Part shown: piece by piece, positions 27,109 through 37,000 of the stretch
How positions within the stretch are numbered: position 1 is the first letter of the stretch
Layout: the number at the start of each line of letters is the position of its first letter
Assembly: GCF_000513095.1 (NCBI RefSeq)
Contig: NZ_BAUT01000021.1
Coordinates: forward strand, 1-57,812
Source: Halalkalibacter wakoensis JCM 9140
Lineage (GTDB): Bacteria > Bacillota > Bacilli > Bacillales > Bacillaceae_D
Direction: 5' to 3'
Length of the DNA stretch: 57,812 bases
Notes under the pieces: model-generated
What the model was told of the DNA's origin: nothing
The model's database searches: none
Seen by the model: the letters and a program-made list of their open reading frames with translations, nothing else
Program-made: the position numbers and the translations under genes

Positions 27109-27972
27109 ATGAAAGGAATCGTACTTGCAGGAGGAAGCGGGAGCCGTTTATATCCGTTAACCCGCGTTGTATCAAAGCAGTTATTACCTGTTTATGATAA
27201 ACCGATGATTTATTATCCGTTGTCCGTCTTAATGCTAGCAGGTATTCGGGAAATCATGATTATTTCAACACCAAATGATCTACCAAGATTTGAGCAACTA
27301 TTAGGAACGGGTGAAGAGTTAGGAGTATCGTTTACCTATGCTGCTCAATCAGAGCCAAGAGGGATTGCGGAGGCTTTTCTAATAGCAGAAGAATTTATAG
27401 GAACGGATTCGGTTTCATTAATTCTAGGTGACAACATTTTTTACGGATATGGCTTTTCTGGTTTGTTAAAAAACGTTGCTTCACGCAAAAGTGGTGCTAC
27501 CGTTTTTGGCTATCAGGTAAAAGATCCAGAGCGTTATGGTGTAATTGCCTTTGATCAAAATAATAAGGTCACATCGATTGTTGAAAAGCCGAATGAACCA
27601 CAGTCTAACTATGCTGTGACGGGGCTTTATTTCTATGATCATCATGTAGTCGATATTGCAAAACAATTGATACCTTCTGAAAGAGGAGAACTAGAGATTA
27701 CGGACATTAACCAGGTTTATCTAGAAGAAAGAAAGTTACAGGTAGAACTACTTGGTAGAGGCTTTGCCTGGCTTGATACAGGAACGCATGAATCTTTATT
27801 AGAAGCATCACTCTTTATTGAAACAGTGGAAAAGCGCCAAGGGTTAAAAATTGCCTGTCTAGAAGAAGTCGCTTATCGATTAGGATATATAAATGATATC
27901 CAGTTACAACGTTTAGCTAGTCAGCTTAAGAATAATGAGTTTGGAAAGTATCTGTTCAATTTGATGACCTAA
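27109..27972 (+). CDS. rfbA: Glucose-1-phosphate thymidylyltransferase
   Basis: 287 aa, the normal length. The nucleotide-binding signature [16 protein letters not shown] is at the N-terminus, followed by [18 protein letters not shown] and LGDNIFYG. It makes dTDP-glucose from dTTP and glucose-1-phosphate, the first step to dTDP-L-rhamnose. RfbC, RfbB and RfbD follow in the order A-C-B-D, the arrangement of S-layer glycan loci in Geobacillus and Paenibacillus. GGAG lies 7 nt before the ATG. Confidence 0.96.
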   Translation: MKGIVLAGGSGSRLYPLTRVVSKQLLPVYDKPMIYYPLSVLMLAGIREIMIISTPNDLPRFEQLLGTGEELGVSFTYAAQSEPRGIAEAFLIAEEFIGTDSVSLILGDNIFYGYGFSGLLKNVASRKSGATVFGYQVKDPERYGVIAFDQNNKVTSIVEKPNEPQSNYAVTGLYFYDHHVVDIAKQLIPSERGELEITDINQVYLEERKLQVELLGRGFAWLDTGTHESLLEASLFIETVEKRQGLKIACLEEVAYRLGYINDIQLQRLASQLKNNEFGKYLFNLMT

Positions 27973-28006
27973 ATGGTAGTGAGATGAAGAAAATGGTGGT
28001 GTTGGT

Positions 28007-28573
28007 GTGAAAATCTATCCGACAAAATTTCAAGATATTATTTTATTAGAAACTAGAAGATTTGGCGATGAGCGTGGTTTCTTCACAGAAAGTTACAATC
28101 ATAAACTGTTTGCAGAAAAAGGTGTAACAAATCACTTCGTCCAAGACAATCACTCGCTTTCATCTGAATCAGGAACTCTTCGTGGACTTCATTATCAACT
28201 CAATCCAGCCGCTCAAGCCAAATTAGTTCGGGTTCTAGCTGGGGCGATTTACGATGTGATTGTTGATCTTCGGCAAGGGTCACCGACCTTTGGTGAATGG
28301 GAAAGTTATATTCTTAGTGAAGATAACAAAAGACAATTATTAGTCCCAAAAGGGTTTGCTCATGGTTTTTGTACGTTAGTGAAAGATACACAAGTTTTTT
28401 ATAAAGTAGATGAATATTACTCTCCAGAAAATGATCGGGGGATTGCTTGGGATGATTCGACGTTAAACATTCCTTGGCCGACTTCGAACCCTATTTTATC
28501 TGAAAAAGATCAGAAGCATCCGAGTTTTGAAGATGCGGAGCATAATTTTATTTATAGAGGGTGTTTAAAATGA
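28007..28573 (+). CDS. rfbC: dTDP-4-dehydrorhamnose 3,5-epimerase
   Basis: 188 aa from a GTG start with only a GGTGG-rich leader. Conserved features of RmlC are present: ETRRFGDERGFFTESYN, GTLRGLHYQ with the catalytic His, VDLRQGSPTFG and VPKGFAHGF. It performs the third step of dTDP-L-rhamnose synthesis. The stop overlaps the rfbB start (ATGA). Confidence 0.95.
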   Translation: MKIYPTKFQDIILLETRRFGDERGFFTESYNHKLFAEKGVTNHFVQDNHSLSSESGTLRGLHYQLNPAAQAKLVRVLAGAIYDVIVDLRQGSPTFGEWESYILSEDNKRQLLVPKGFAHGFCTLVKDTQVFYKVDEYYSPENDRGIAWDDSTLNIPWPTSNPILSEKDQKHPSFEDAEHNFIYRGCLK

Positions 28574-29577
28574 GATTACTTGTTACAGGTGGAGCGGGTT
28601 TCATTGGAAGTAATTTTATTCGTTATATGATTGGAAAATATCCTCAGTATGACTTCATCAATCTTGATGCACTAACCTACGCAGGGAACTTAGAAAACTT
28701 ACAAGTTATTGAAAAGCACCAAAATTATCAATTTATAAAAGGTGACATAGCTGATGTAGAATTTGTCGAGGAGATTTTTCAGAAAGGCATAGACACAGTA
28801 GTTAACTTTGCTGCAGAATCTCATGTCGATCGAAGTATTCATGATCCAGCCATTTTTACTCGTACAAATATTTTAGGATCACAAGTGTTATTAGACGCAT
28901 CTAAAAAGTATGGTGTAGAAAAGTTTGTACAAGTTTCAACAGATGAGGTGTATGGTTCACTAGGAGAAGAAGGATTATTTCATGAAACAACTCCACTATC
29001 TCCGAATAGTCCTTATAGTGCAAGTAAAGCGGGGGCTGATTTACTTGTACGAGCCTATTATGAGACGTATCGCTTACCAGTTATGATTACTCGTTGTTCC
29101 AATAATTATGGACCTCATCAATTTCCAGAGAAGTTAATTCCTTTAATGATTAGTCGCGCGTTAGCTAATCAACCTTTACCTATTTATGGTGACGGTTTAA
29201 ATATTCGTGATTGGCTTCATGTTGAGGATCACTGCCAAGCAATTGATTTAGTACTTCACAAAGGGAAAAGTGGAGAAGTGTATAATGTCGGTGGAAATAA
29301 TGAACTGACGAATATTGAAATCGTCAAAGGAATATTAAAACATTTAGGGAAATCTGAAACGTTGATCGATTATGTTCAAGATCGTTTAGGACACGATCGT
29401 CGCTATGCGATTGATGCAACTAAGATAAAACAGGAATTAGGTTGGCAGCCGAAGTATACATTTGAAGACGGTTTGAAAGAAACGATTGACTGGTATGTCG
29501 AGAATGAAGATTGGTGGAAACGAATCATTAGTGGTGAATATCAAGAGTATTATGAAAAGCAGTACGGAAAAATCTAG
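28570..29577 (+). CDS. rfbB: dTDP-glucose 4,6-dehydratase
   Basis: 335 aa from the ATG at 28570, preferred over the GTG at 28561 because AGAGGGTG lies 6 nt before it. It is an extended short-chain dehydrogenase: the NAD loop TGGAGFIGSNF at the start, the STDEVYG motif, and the catalytic YSASK. It turns dTDP-glucose into dTDP-4-keto-6-deoxyglucose. It overlaps rfbC by 4 nt and abuts rfbD. Confidence 0.96.
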   Translation: MRLLVTGGAGFIGSNFIRYMIGKYPQYDFINLDALTYAGNLENLQVIEKHQNYQFIKGDIADVEFVEEIFQKGIDTVVNFAAESHVDRSIHDPAIFTRTNILGSQVLLDASKKYGVEKFVQVSTDEVYGSLGEEGLFHETTPLSPNSPYSASKAGADLLVRAYYETYRLPVMITRCSNNYGPHQFPEKLIPLMISRALANQPLPIYGDGLNIRDWLHVEDHCQAIDLVLHKGKSGEVYNVGGNNELTNIEIVKGILKHLGKSETLIDYVQDRLGHDRRYAIDATKIKQELGWQPKYTFEDGLKETIDWYVENEDWWKRIISGEYQEYYEKQYGKI

Positions 29578-29586
29578 GTGGATGCC

Positions 29587-30426
29587 ATGAAAATTCTCAT
29601 AACAGGTGCCAGTGGTCAGCTAGGGCAGGATGTCACCTTACTAGCGAAAGCACAAGGCCACAATGTATACGCTTTTGGTAAAAATGAGCTTGATGTTACA
29701 TCATTCGAACAAGTAAATAAGGAAATTAGCACCATTTCCCCAGATGTCATTATCCACTGCGCTGCCTACACGAAAGTTGATTTAGCAGAAACTGAGGTTG
29801 AAAAAGCTTATCAAGTCAATGCCAACGGTTCACGAAATATTGCTGTGTGTGCGGAGAAAGTCGGGGCTAAAGTTTGCTATATTAGCACAGATTATGTCTT
29901 TGATGGGACAAGCAGTACACCATACCAAGAGTACGATCAAACAAATCCAGTAAGTATTTATGGGAAGTCAAAGCTTGCTGGGGAAGAATTGACAAGAACG
30001 CTTTCGTCAAAGTATTTCATTGTACGAACTTCTTGGGTTTTTGGATCGAACGGGCCGAACTTCGTGAAGACGATGCTTCGGTTAAGGAAGGAACGAGAGG
30101 AAGTCTCTGTTGTCAATGATCAGTTTGGTGCGCCCACCTATACAAAAGATTTAGCTAGTTTTCTGTTGGAATTAGTCAGTAGTGAGAAGTATGGGGTTTA
30201 TCATGCTTCTAATTCAGGCCATTGTACGTGGCATGAGTTTGCTGAAGCCATCTTTAAAGAGGCAGAACTCCCAGTTACTGTTAAGCCAATTTCAACAGAA
30301 CAATTCCCAACTGCTGCGATAAGGCCTAAGGTTTCGCTGCTTGATGATGTTATGATTCGTTCGAATGGGTTTCAACCACTTCGGAATTGGAGAGAGGCAT
30401 TGAGGGAGTTTTTAATAGAACGATAA
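29587..30426 (+). CDS. rfbD: dTDP-4-dehydrorhamnose reductase
   Basis: 279 aa from the ATG at 29587, with AGGTG 6 nt upstream. TGASGQLGQD (NADPH loop), ISTDYVFDG and the catalytic YGKSKLAGE mark RmlD. It produces dTDP-L-rhamnose, the donor for the glycosyltransferases in the cluster. A terminator follows. Confidence 0.95.
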   Translation: MKILITGASGQLGQDVTLLAKAQGHNVYAFGKNELDVTSFEQVNKEISTISPDVIIHCAAYTKVDLAETEVEKAYQVNANGSRNIAVCAEKVGAKVCYISTDYVFDGTSSTPYQEYDQTNPVSIYGKSKLAGEELTRTLSSKYFIVRTSWVFGSNGPNFVKTMLRLRKEREEVSVVNDQFGAPTYTKDLASFLLELVSSEKYGVYHASNSGHCTWHEFAEAIFKEAELPVTVKPISTEQFPTAAIRPKVSLLDDVMIRSNGFQPLRNWREALREFLIER

Positions 30427-30427
30427 T

Positions 30428-30463
30428 ATACCAGATGCCGGTAATGCATTTGGTATTTTTTTT
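30428..30463 (+). terminator. Terminator after rfbD
   Basis: ATACCAGATGC pairs with GCATTTGGTAT, with one internal mismatch, around a 7-nt loop, followed by a T-run. It divides the cluster; the next genes probably have their own promoter in the 68 nt before 30532. Confidence 0.75.
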
Positions 30464-30531
30464 ACCTTTACCGACTATACATAGTTAGTTAAACTAATAA
30501 TAGGTTAAATCTTATTAAGGTAGGAATAAAA

Positions 30532-31482
30532 ATGCATAATAAAATAGCTTTACTCTTATCTACGTATAATGGTCAGTCGTATATAAGAGAGCTTTTGAAT
30601 TCATTACTTATGCAAAGTCATACCCATTTTGTTCTTTTTATTCGGGATGATGGTTCATCTGACGAGACGTGTACAATGATAAATGAATATGCAACGAAAC
30701 ATATAAATGTTGTTTTTGTTAATGAAGATGCAAAGGAAAACGTAGGTGTCTCACATAGCTTCTCAACATTGCTTGAGTACGCTTTAGCAAGAGATGAACA
30801 GTTTGGGTACTTTATGTTTGTGGACCAAGATGATGTTTGGTTAGAAGATAAAATCAAACGAACGCTTCTTAAAATGAAAACGTTAGAATCAAAAGCGACA
30901 TCATCTACTCCAATATTAGTCCACACTGATTTATTTGTTGTGGATGACAAGTTAGAGCCTATTGCTGACTCTTTTTGGAAGTTTCAAAACATTGATCCAC
31001 AGCGGTCGCAGTTGCATGAGATCATACTGCAAAATGTTGTAACAGGCTGTACGGTTATGGTCAATCGGTCGTTAGTAGAAAAAGCACTTCCGATTCCGAA
31101 AGAAGCCATTATGCATGATTGGTGGCTAGCAATGGTTGCCGCTTGTTTTGGAGAAGTTGGTGTCGTGGAGGAGCCGACGATTCATTACCGGCAACATCAG
31201 GAAAATGTAGTTGGCGCAAAGAAATTTAAATTAAAACCATTGTTAGATAAAATTAATCAGCAAGTGGTTGGGAAAAAAGTAAAACAAACAAGGGCTTTTC
31301 TAGAAAAGTACTCTTTAGATATTTCAAAGAATACGAGGCAAATGCTCGGAGCTTTTATTCGCTTAGAAAGTGCCTCAAGAAGCAAACGTTTGCTTACAAT
31401 GGTTACGTATCAATTCTATATGAAAGGTCTATCTAGAAACATAGGCCTTATCTATCTATTCCTTATGCGACGAAATTTATAA
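30532..31482 (+). CDS. Rhamnosyltransferase-like GT2
   Basis: 316 aa. The GT2 domain begins IALLLSTYNGQSYIRELLNS, has IRDDGSSD and MFVDQDDVW, and then VTGCTVMVNR. This pattern is typical of rhamnosyltransferases (RfbF/RfbG type). Its C-terminal part (about 220-316) is helical and basic. It follows rfbD, consistent with use of dTDP-rhamnose. A GGTAGGAATAAAA leader precedes the ATG. The exact linkage is unknown. Confidence 0.82.
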   Translation: MHNKIALLLSTYNGQSYIRELLNSLLMQSHTHFVLFIRDDGSSDETCTMINEYATKHINVVFVNEDAKENVGVSHSFSTLLEYALARDEQFGYFMFVDQDDVWLEDKIKRTLLKMKTLESKATSSTPILVHTDLFVVDDKLEPIADSFWKFQNIDPQRSQLHEIILQNVVTGCTVMVNRSLVEKALPIPKEAIMHDWWLAMVAACFGEVGVVEEPTIHYRQHQENVVGAKKFKLKPLLDKINQQVVGKKVKQTRAFLEKYSLDISKNTRQMLGAFIRLESASRSKRLLTMVTYQFYMKGLSRNIGLIYLFLMRRNL

Positions 31483-31502
31483 TAGAAATACTGGTGAATT
31501 TA

Positions 31503-32369
31503 ATGGATCTTAGCATCATTATCGTCAACTATAATACAAAAAAACTAACGATAGAAGCGATTCAATCCATCTATTCCTCACAAACAAAGTATACATTTGA
31601 AATCATATTAGTTGATAATGCTTCGAGTGATGGAACAATAGAAGCCGTGCAAGAACGTTTTCCACAAGTACGATGTATTCAAAATAAGGAGAACGAAGGC
31701 TTCTCGAAAGCCAATAATATTGGCTTAAAGGTAGCAAAAGGAAGATATTTGCTTCTTCTGAATTCGGATACGGTTGTTCAAGAGGACACATTTGATGTGA
31801 TGCTTGAATTTATGGATAACCATCCATCTGTTGGTGCGAGCGGCTGCAAAGTGGTCTTACCTGATGGTTCGTTAGATAAAGCATGCCGCCGTGGTTTTCC
31901 GACACCGGCTGCTTCATTCTATTACTTTACGAGACTGGCAAAGCTTTTCCCCAATAGCTCTCGTTTTAACCAGTATCATATGGGGCATTTAGACGAGAAT
32001 GATGATTATCCAGTTGATTGTCTTGTTGGAGCATTCATGCTTGTAAGGCGAGAAATAATTAACGATGTAGGACTTCTTGATGAAGAGTACTTTATGTATG
32101 GTGAGGATATTGATTGGTGCTACCGGATTAAAGAGGCTGGCTGGGACAATTATTATTACCCGAAAACGTCAATTATTCATTATAAGGGTGCAAGTAGCCG
32201 CAGAAAGCCACGTAAAATTGTTTATGAATTTCACCGGGCGATGTACTTATTTCATAGGAAGCATTTTCATAAGAAATATAATTTACTAGTAAATGCTACT
32301 GTTTATGCAGGGATTGCTGCAAAAGGCGCTCTTGCTTTAGCGATGAACCGATTAAGAAAACAAAGGTGA
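31503..32369 (+). CDS. Family 2 glycosyltransferase, rhamnosyltransferase-like
   Basis: 288 aa from the ATG at 31503, with GGTGA 5 nt before; an upstream GTG at 31494 adds three residues. The GT2 domain shows LSIIIVNYNTKKLT, LVDNASSDGT, LLLNSDTVV, and the late motif GEDIDWCYRI. That combination is typical of the GT2 subgroup with WbbL-like rhamnosyltransferases. It lies in one operon with the preceding and following genes. Confidence 0.83.
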   Translation: MDLSIIIVNYNTKKLTIEAIQSIYSSQTKYTFEIILVDNASSDGTIEAVQERFPQVRCIQNKENEGFSKANNIGLKVAKGRYLLLLNSDTVVQEDTFDVMLEFMDNHPSVGASGCKVVLPDGSLDKACRRGFPTPAASFYYFTRLAKLFPNSSRFNQYHMGHLDENDDYPVDCLVGAFMLVRREIINDVGLLDEEYFMYGEDIDWCYRIKEAGWDNYYYPKTSIIHYKGASSRRKPRKIVYEFHRAMYLFHRKHFHKKYNLLVNATVYAGIAAKGALALAMNRLRKQR

Positions 32370-32373
32370 TTAT

Positions 32374-33774
32374 ATGATTCGTAAAAACCAGAAATTTTTA
32401 ACACAACTATACGTCTTATTTGACGTTGCGGTCCTCTTTGTTTCGTTCTTACTTGCTTGGTGGCTGAAGTTTGTCTCGCCATTAGCCGATCAAGTAGGTC
32501 ATTTATCTATTCAATACTATGGGTTACGAGTTTTGTTTTATGGTGTGATCGCGATTATATTAGGCTATGCATTTGCTCTGTATTCTCCGAAACGAAAGAA
32601 AAACTTTTTAACCGAGTTCATGAAGATTGTTCAAGTACATTTGTTTTCGGTAATGCTTTTGTTAAGTATGCTTTTTACATTTAGAGAAATGGATTTATCG
32701 AGGGAATTTCTTGTCTATTTCCTTGTCGGAAATGTTATTTTTCTTTCCGTCTATCGTTTTGCGGTGAAAAGTGTTTTAAGAACGTTACGAAAGAAAGGGT
32801 ACAATAAACAGTTTGTTCTTATTCTTGGAGCAGGTTCGCTTGGAAAGCAATTTTCTGAGAGTCTTAAGAAACAGTCTGATATGGGATTAGAGGTAATTGG
32901 TTTTTTAGATGATTATCGTTTGGAAAGTAAGGACGATAATCACAAAATTCTTGGGAAGCTCGATGATTTAGAAAAAGTACTAAATCAACATAGTATGATT
33001 GATGAAGTAGTCATTGCACTACCTTTAGATGCGCATAAAAAGTATACGAAGATTATTGATATATGTGAAAAGGTAGGAGTACGAACGTTGATTATTCCAG
33101 ACTTTTATCATGTTTTGCCTGCACGTCCACAGTTTGACGTACTTGGTGATATTCCGTTAATCAATGTTCGGGATGTTCCGTTAGATGAGCTGAGGAATCG
33201 TTTGTTTAAAAGAGGATTTGATGTTGCCTTTTCGTTAACAGTTCTCATCTTCTTCAGTCCACTTTTACTCTTGATCGCGTGTTTAGTGAAATTGACATCG
33301 TCAGGACCTGTAATCTTTAAACAGGAAAGAGTAGGATTAAATAGACGAACGTTTTATATGTACAAGTTCCGTTCGATGAAGCATCAACCTGTAACTGAAT
33401 CAAATACGCAATGGACGACAAATGATGATCCAAGGAAAACGAAATTAGGAACATTTTTAAGGAAAACTAGTCTTGATGAATTGCCTCAGTTCATTAATGT
33501 CTTAAAAGGAGACATGAGTGTTGTCGGGCCGAGACCAGAGCGTCCACACTTTGTAAATCAGTTTAAAGAGGAAATTCCTAAATACATGATTAAACATCAT
33601 GTAAGACCAGGGATTACAGGTTGGGCTCAAGTAAATGGGTTAAGAGGAGATACGTCTATTCTCGACCGAATTAATTGTGATATATTTTATATTGAGAATT
33701 GGACGTTTGTCTTAGATATCAAGATTATCTTTAAGACTATTATTAATGGGTTTATTAATAAGAATGCGTATTAG
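32374..33774 (+). CDS. Polyprenyl-phosphate sugar-1-phosphate transferase (WsaP/WcaJ-like)
   Basis: 466 aa. Four N-terminal membrane helices (about 10-125), a nucleotide-binding-like domain (about 140-265, LILGAGSLGKQF), one more helix (about 285-305) and the bacterial sugar transferase domain. The last shows RVGLNRRTFYMYKFRSM, TSLDELPQFINVLKGDMS and VVGPRPERP. It loads the first sugar phosphate onto undecaprenyl phosphate and so starts the glycan chain. The same enzyme (WsaP, WsfP) starts S-layer glycans. GGTGA lies 4 nt before the ATG, and the coding end is followed by a terminator at 33838. Confidence 0.92.
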   Translation: MIRKNQKFLTQLYVLFDVAVLFVSFLLAWWLKFVSPLADQVGHLSIQYYGLRVLFYGVIAIILGYAFALYSPKRKKNFLTEFMKIVQVHLFSVMLLLSMLFTFREMDLSREFLVYFLVGNVIFLSVYRFAVKSVLRTLRKKGYNKQFVLILGAGSLGKQFSESLKKQSDMGLEVIGFLDDYRLESKDDNHKILGKLDDLEKVLNQHSMIDEVVIALPLDAHKKYTKIIDICEKVGVRTLIIPDFYHVLPARPQFDVLGDIPLINVRDVPLDELRNRLFKRGFDVAFSLTVLIFFSPLLLLIACLVKLTSSGPVIFKQERVGLNRRTFYMYKFRSMKHQPVTESNTQWTTNDDPRKTKLGTFLRKTSLDELPQFINVLKGDMSVVGPRPERPHFVNQFKEEIPKYMIKHHVRPGITGWAQVNGLRGDTSILDRINCDIFYIENWTFVLDIKIIFKTIINGFINKNAY

Positions 33775-33837
33775 TTTCTATTCAAAGTGGTTCCACTTCA
33801 CTAAAATTGGTAAAAGGCTTAAATTAGATACCTTTAT

Positions 33838-33872
33838 AAGGCCATTGAGGGGTAAATCTTAATGGCCTTTTC
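33838..33872 (+). terminator. Terminator of the glycan cluster
   Basis: AAGGCCATT pairs with AATGGCCTT around a loop of about 14 nt, followed by a short T-run. Confidence 0.7.
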
Positions 33873-34024
33873 ATCGTATTTCAGTAAAAATAAGTAAATA
33901 ACCAATAACATTTTCCCCACTCTCTTGATACAATAAAGATACATAAGAACAGAAGATTACGTATTAGTGATTTGAAAGCTTCATATATTTATAACAACAT
34001 ACTTTCCAGCAAAGGAGAATCATA

Positions 34025-37000
34025 ATGAACAAGCCCCCGAGAAAAAAATACAAACAATTCCTAGCAACGATGACGTCGGCTTCAGTCGTTGCTTCAACGG
34101 TTTTCGTTGCTGTTCCATCTGATACAGCCCTCGCCCAGACACAATTCTCCGACATCAGTGAAGCGCGGGAAAGCTATCAAGCCATTCATGAACTTGTTAG
34201 TTTAGGAGTGATTACGGGGTATCCTGATGGAACGTTTCGTCCACGTGTTGAAATTACTCGTCAGCAAGCAGCTGTTATGTTTACAAGAGCCTTTAACTTA
34301 GATACGAGGAATGTAAAGGATCCAGGCTTCCAAGATATTGCTCTTTCCCATCAATACTATAATGAAATTGCCGCAGCGGTAGAGGCTGGTTTCTTTAATC
34401 GTGGTGGTCAGTTTAATCCTGGTGGGAGTTTCACTCGTGCGCAGGCAGCAACCGTTATCGCTCGGGCCTTTAATTTGACGGGCAACGCGCCTTATCCGTT
34501 CTCTGACAATGCAGGCTCACATACGAGCAATGTTTCGTTAATGGCTAATTTAGGGCTTATTAATGGTTATTCAGATGGAACATTTCGTCCGAATCAACCA
34601 TTATATCGTGAGCATTTTGCGATGTTGATGCACCGAACGATTGAGGAAGTTGGTTTGCCTGAGCCTAGTAAGCAAGCTTCCATCTTTTCGATTGAGTTAG
34701 ATCAAAATGCCAATCACTCGCTTTATCTTTCTGGGCAGACAGAAGGACTAAGGGAAGTGGTTATTCGTGTGTATCGACAGGATCATCGTGCTGGTCAGCC
34801 TCTTGTTGAAGAGGTTGTCTCAGTAGATCGTGCTGGTCGGTTTGAACTCGTAACGGATCCACTTGAATTAGGTACGTACGTCATTGTCGTTGACGGAGAG
34901 GGTGTTCAGGCGGAGGAACGGACGTATGAACTGTCTAATGAGTTGTTAGGGAGACCTGGGGAAGTGACGAATCATAACCAACCTTCCTCACGCTCGCTCG
35001 GATTGGGAACCCCTTTAAATGAAGTGTTTCGTTTTCAAGTGACAGCTGGTGAGGAAGAGATTCAACTCCGTTCCACTCAGCTTCGTCAACTCGGTACCGC
35101 TCATGCACGTGATCATATTGAAGAAGTGTATTTATTAGATGAAAACGGAATGGTGATTACGGTCGGAACGGTGAATCAAGATAATGTTGTTCGCTTAAGC
35201 CGCTCTGTGCGTATTCCAGAACATACAACGAAAGAATTTACGGTCGCCGTTAGTTTAGAAGCCCATTCGTCAGCCATTACGGCTACCGTTCAATTTGCGA
35301 TTGAAAGTGTTGATGCGTTTACAGCGAATACGAAATTAAATGGAAGTTTTCCGATTGTCGGTAACTCGTTCTCGATTGTTCATAGTAACGTTGGTACATT
35401 AGAAGTTCGTGGCAGTAATAGACGGGTGGATGTCGAAGTCGGTGATACACAGGAAGAGCTGGGTGAGTTTACGTTACAGCCTTCAGGAGAAGGAGTTCGC
35501 CTTGAGAAAGTGATCATTTATGGGGGCAACTTTGACGTTGATTCATTTGCAAATCTATACTTATATCGCAGCAATGGTGGAACGCGCATTCCTGTTCAAG
35601 GGTTCGCTGACCGTGAAAAAGTTGTCTTTGATCTGAAAGAGGAAGAGATTGAGATTGATCGGTCACGGCTGAAACGTTTGCGTTAAGGGGAGATCCGACA
35701 GATGCGCAAAGTTTTAGTCGCTTTGAAATTGAAGAGGCGTATGACATTGTCGCGAAAGGAAAAAATAGCGGTCATAATGTTCGTGCGAGCTTACGAACAA
35801 ATGAGAATGAACGAAGTGTTTTTCTATCAAATTCGTTTGATGTAACGTCTGGAAATAGCCGTTTGACGATTAGCTCGAGTACACCGCGGCAAGGTCAATC
35901 AGTTGTCGCAACATCAAGTGCACCAGGGGTTGTTCGTGAATATGATTTAGTTGCACCTGGCGAGGACATGACGATTACAAATATGAAGGTTGATCTTAAT
36001 GTAAAAGGTGGCTATGACATAAGTGATCTCATTACGGCGGTTGAGATTTATAATCCTAAAAACAACATGATTATTGGTTCTGAAACGATAAGCAACGTCT
36101 CAGGGGATACATTCACACTCGATTTTGATCGGGTTAACTGGTATGTAGAACGTGGAGCGAAAGAAACCATCCAGCTCCGCGTTCGTTCTACAAGAAACGA
36201 GACGTTCGCTGATGCAGAAATAGATGCCAGGCTTTCGTTTGTCGAATTTGATTTAGAAGAAACACGTGAACGAAACCGCACCATGTTGGACTCTGCTTTA
36301 CCGAGTTCTCCTCAATACAAACGTCTTATTGCGGGTGGATTGTGGAAAGTCGATCGTGTTCCTGCTTCCGAACGAATTTATGCGTATTCCATCAGTGATA
36401 CGCTTCGCCAAGCTCCTCTTGGTGCTTTCCGATTAGAGGCAGAACATGAGGAAATGCGTGTCGATGAAATAGTCGTGTCAGCGGCTGATATTAATAATAG
36501 TTTGTTATCAGCAGAAGGAATGAACGGTCGGTTAGATAATTTGTTAGCTGCACCGAATTTGTATGAAGTTGGCAGTAATACCCCTGTTGCGGCAGGAACA
36601 TTTAGTCGAGATGGTTCAGAAATTGAGTTTGATTTTGATCGTAACTATACGATTAAACCAGGACTTCAAAACCGGAAATCATACTATATTCGTGCCGATA
36701 TTTTGTCAACAGGAATGAGTAGCGCAACTGATTTATCGAAAACGTTAAACTTACATGTAAGTGATATCGATGCGCGTGGAAACGATTCAAATGTTCGTCT
36801 CTCTCTTGATCGGCCGTTTACTGATACGGTTGAACCGACTGGGACTGGTGGAAATCGCTTAGCTGGTTTGAATTATCGTGATACTTCAGCGTTTGTTAGT
36901 CTTCAACATTCTAGTAACCGGACGGCACCGAATACATCAAACCAACGTATTTTTACGTTTACGATTGAAAATATGAGCACGATTGGGCTTCGTGGCCATG

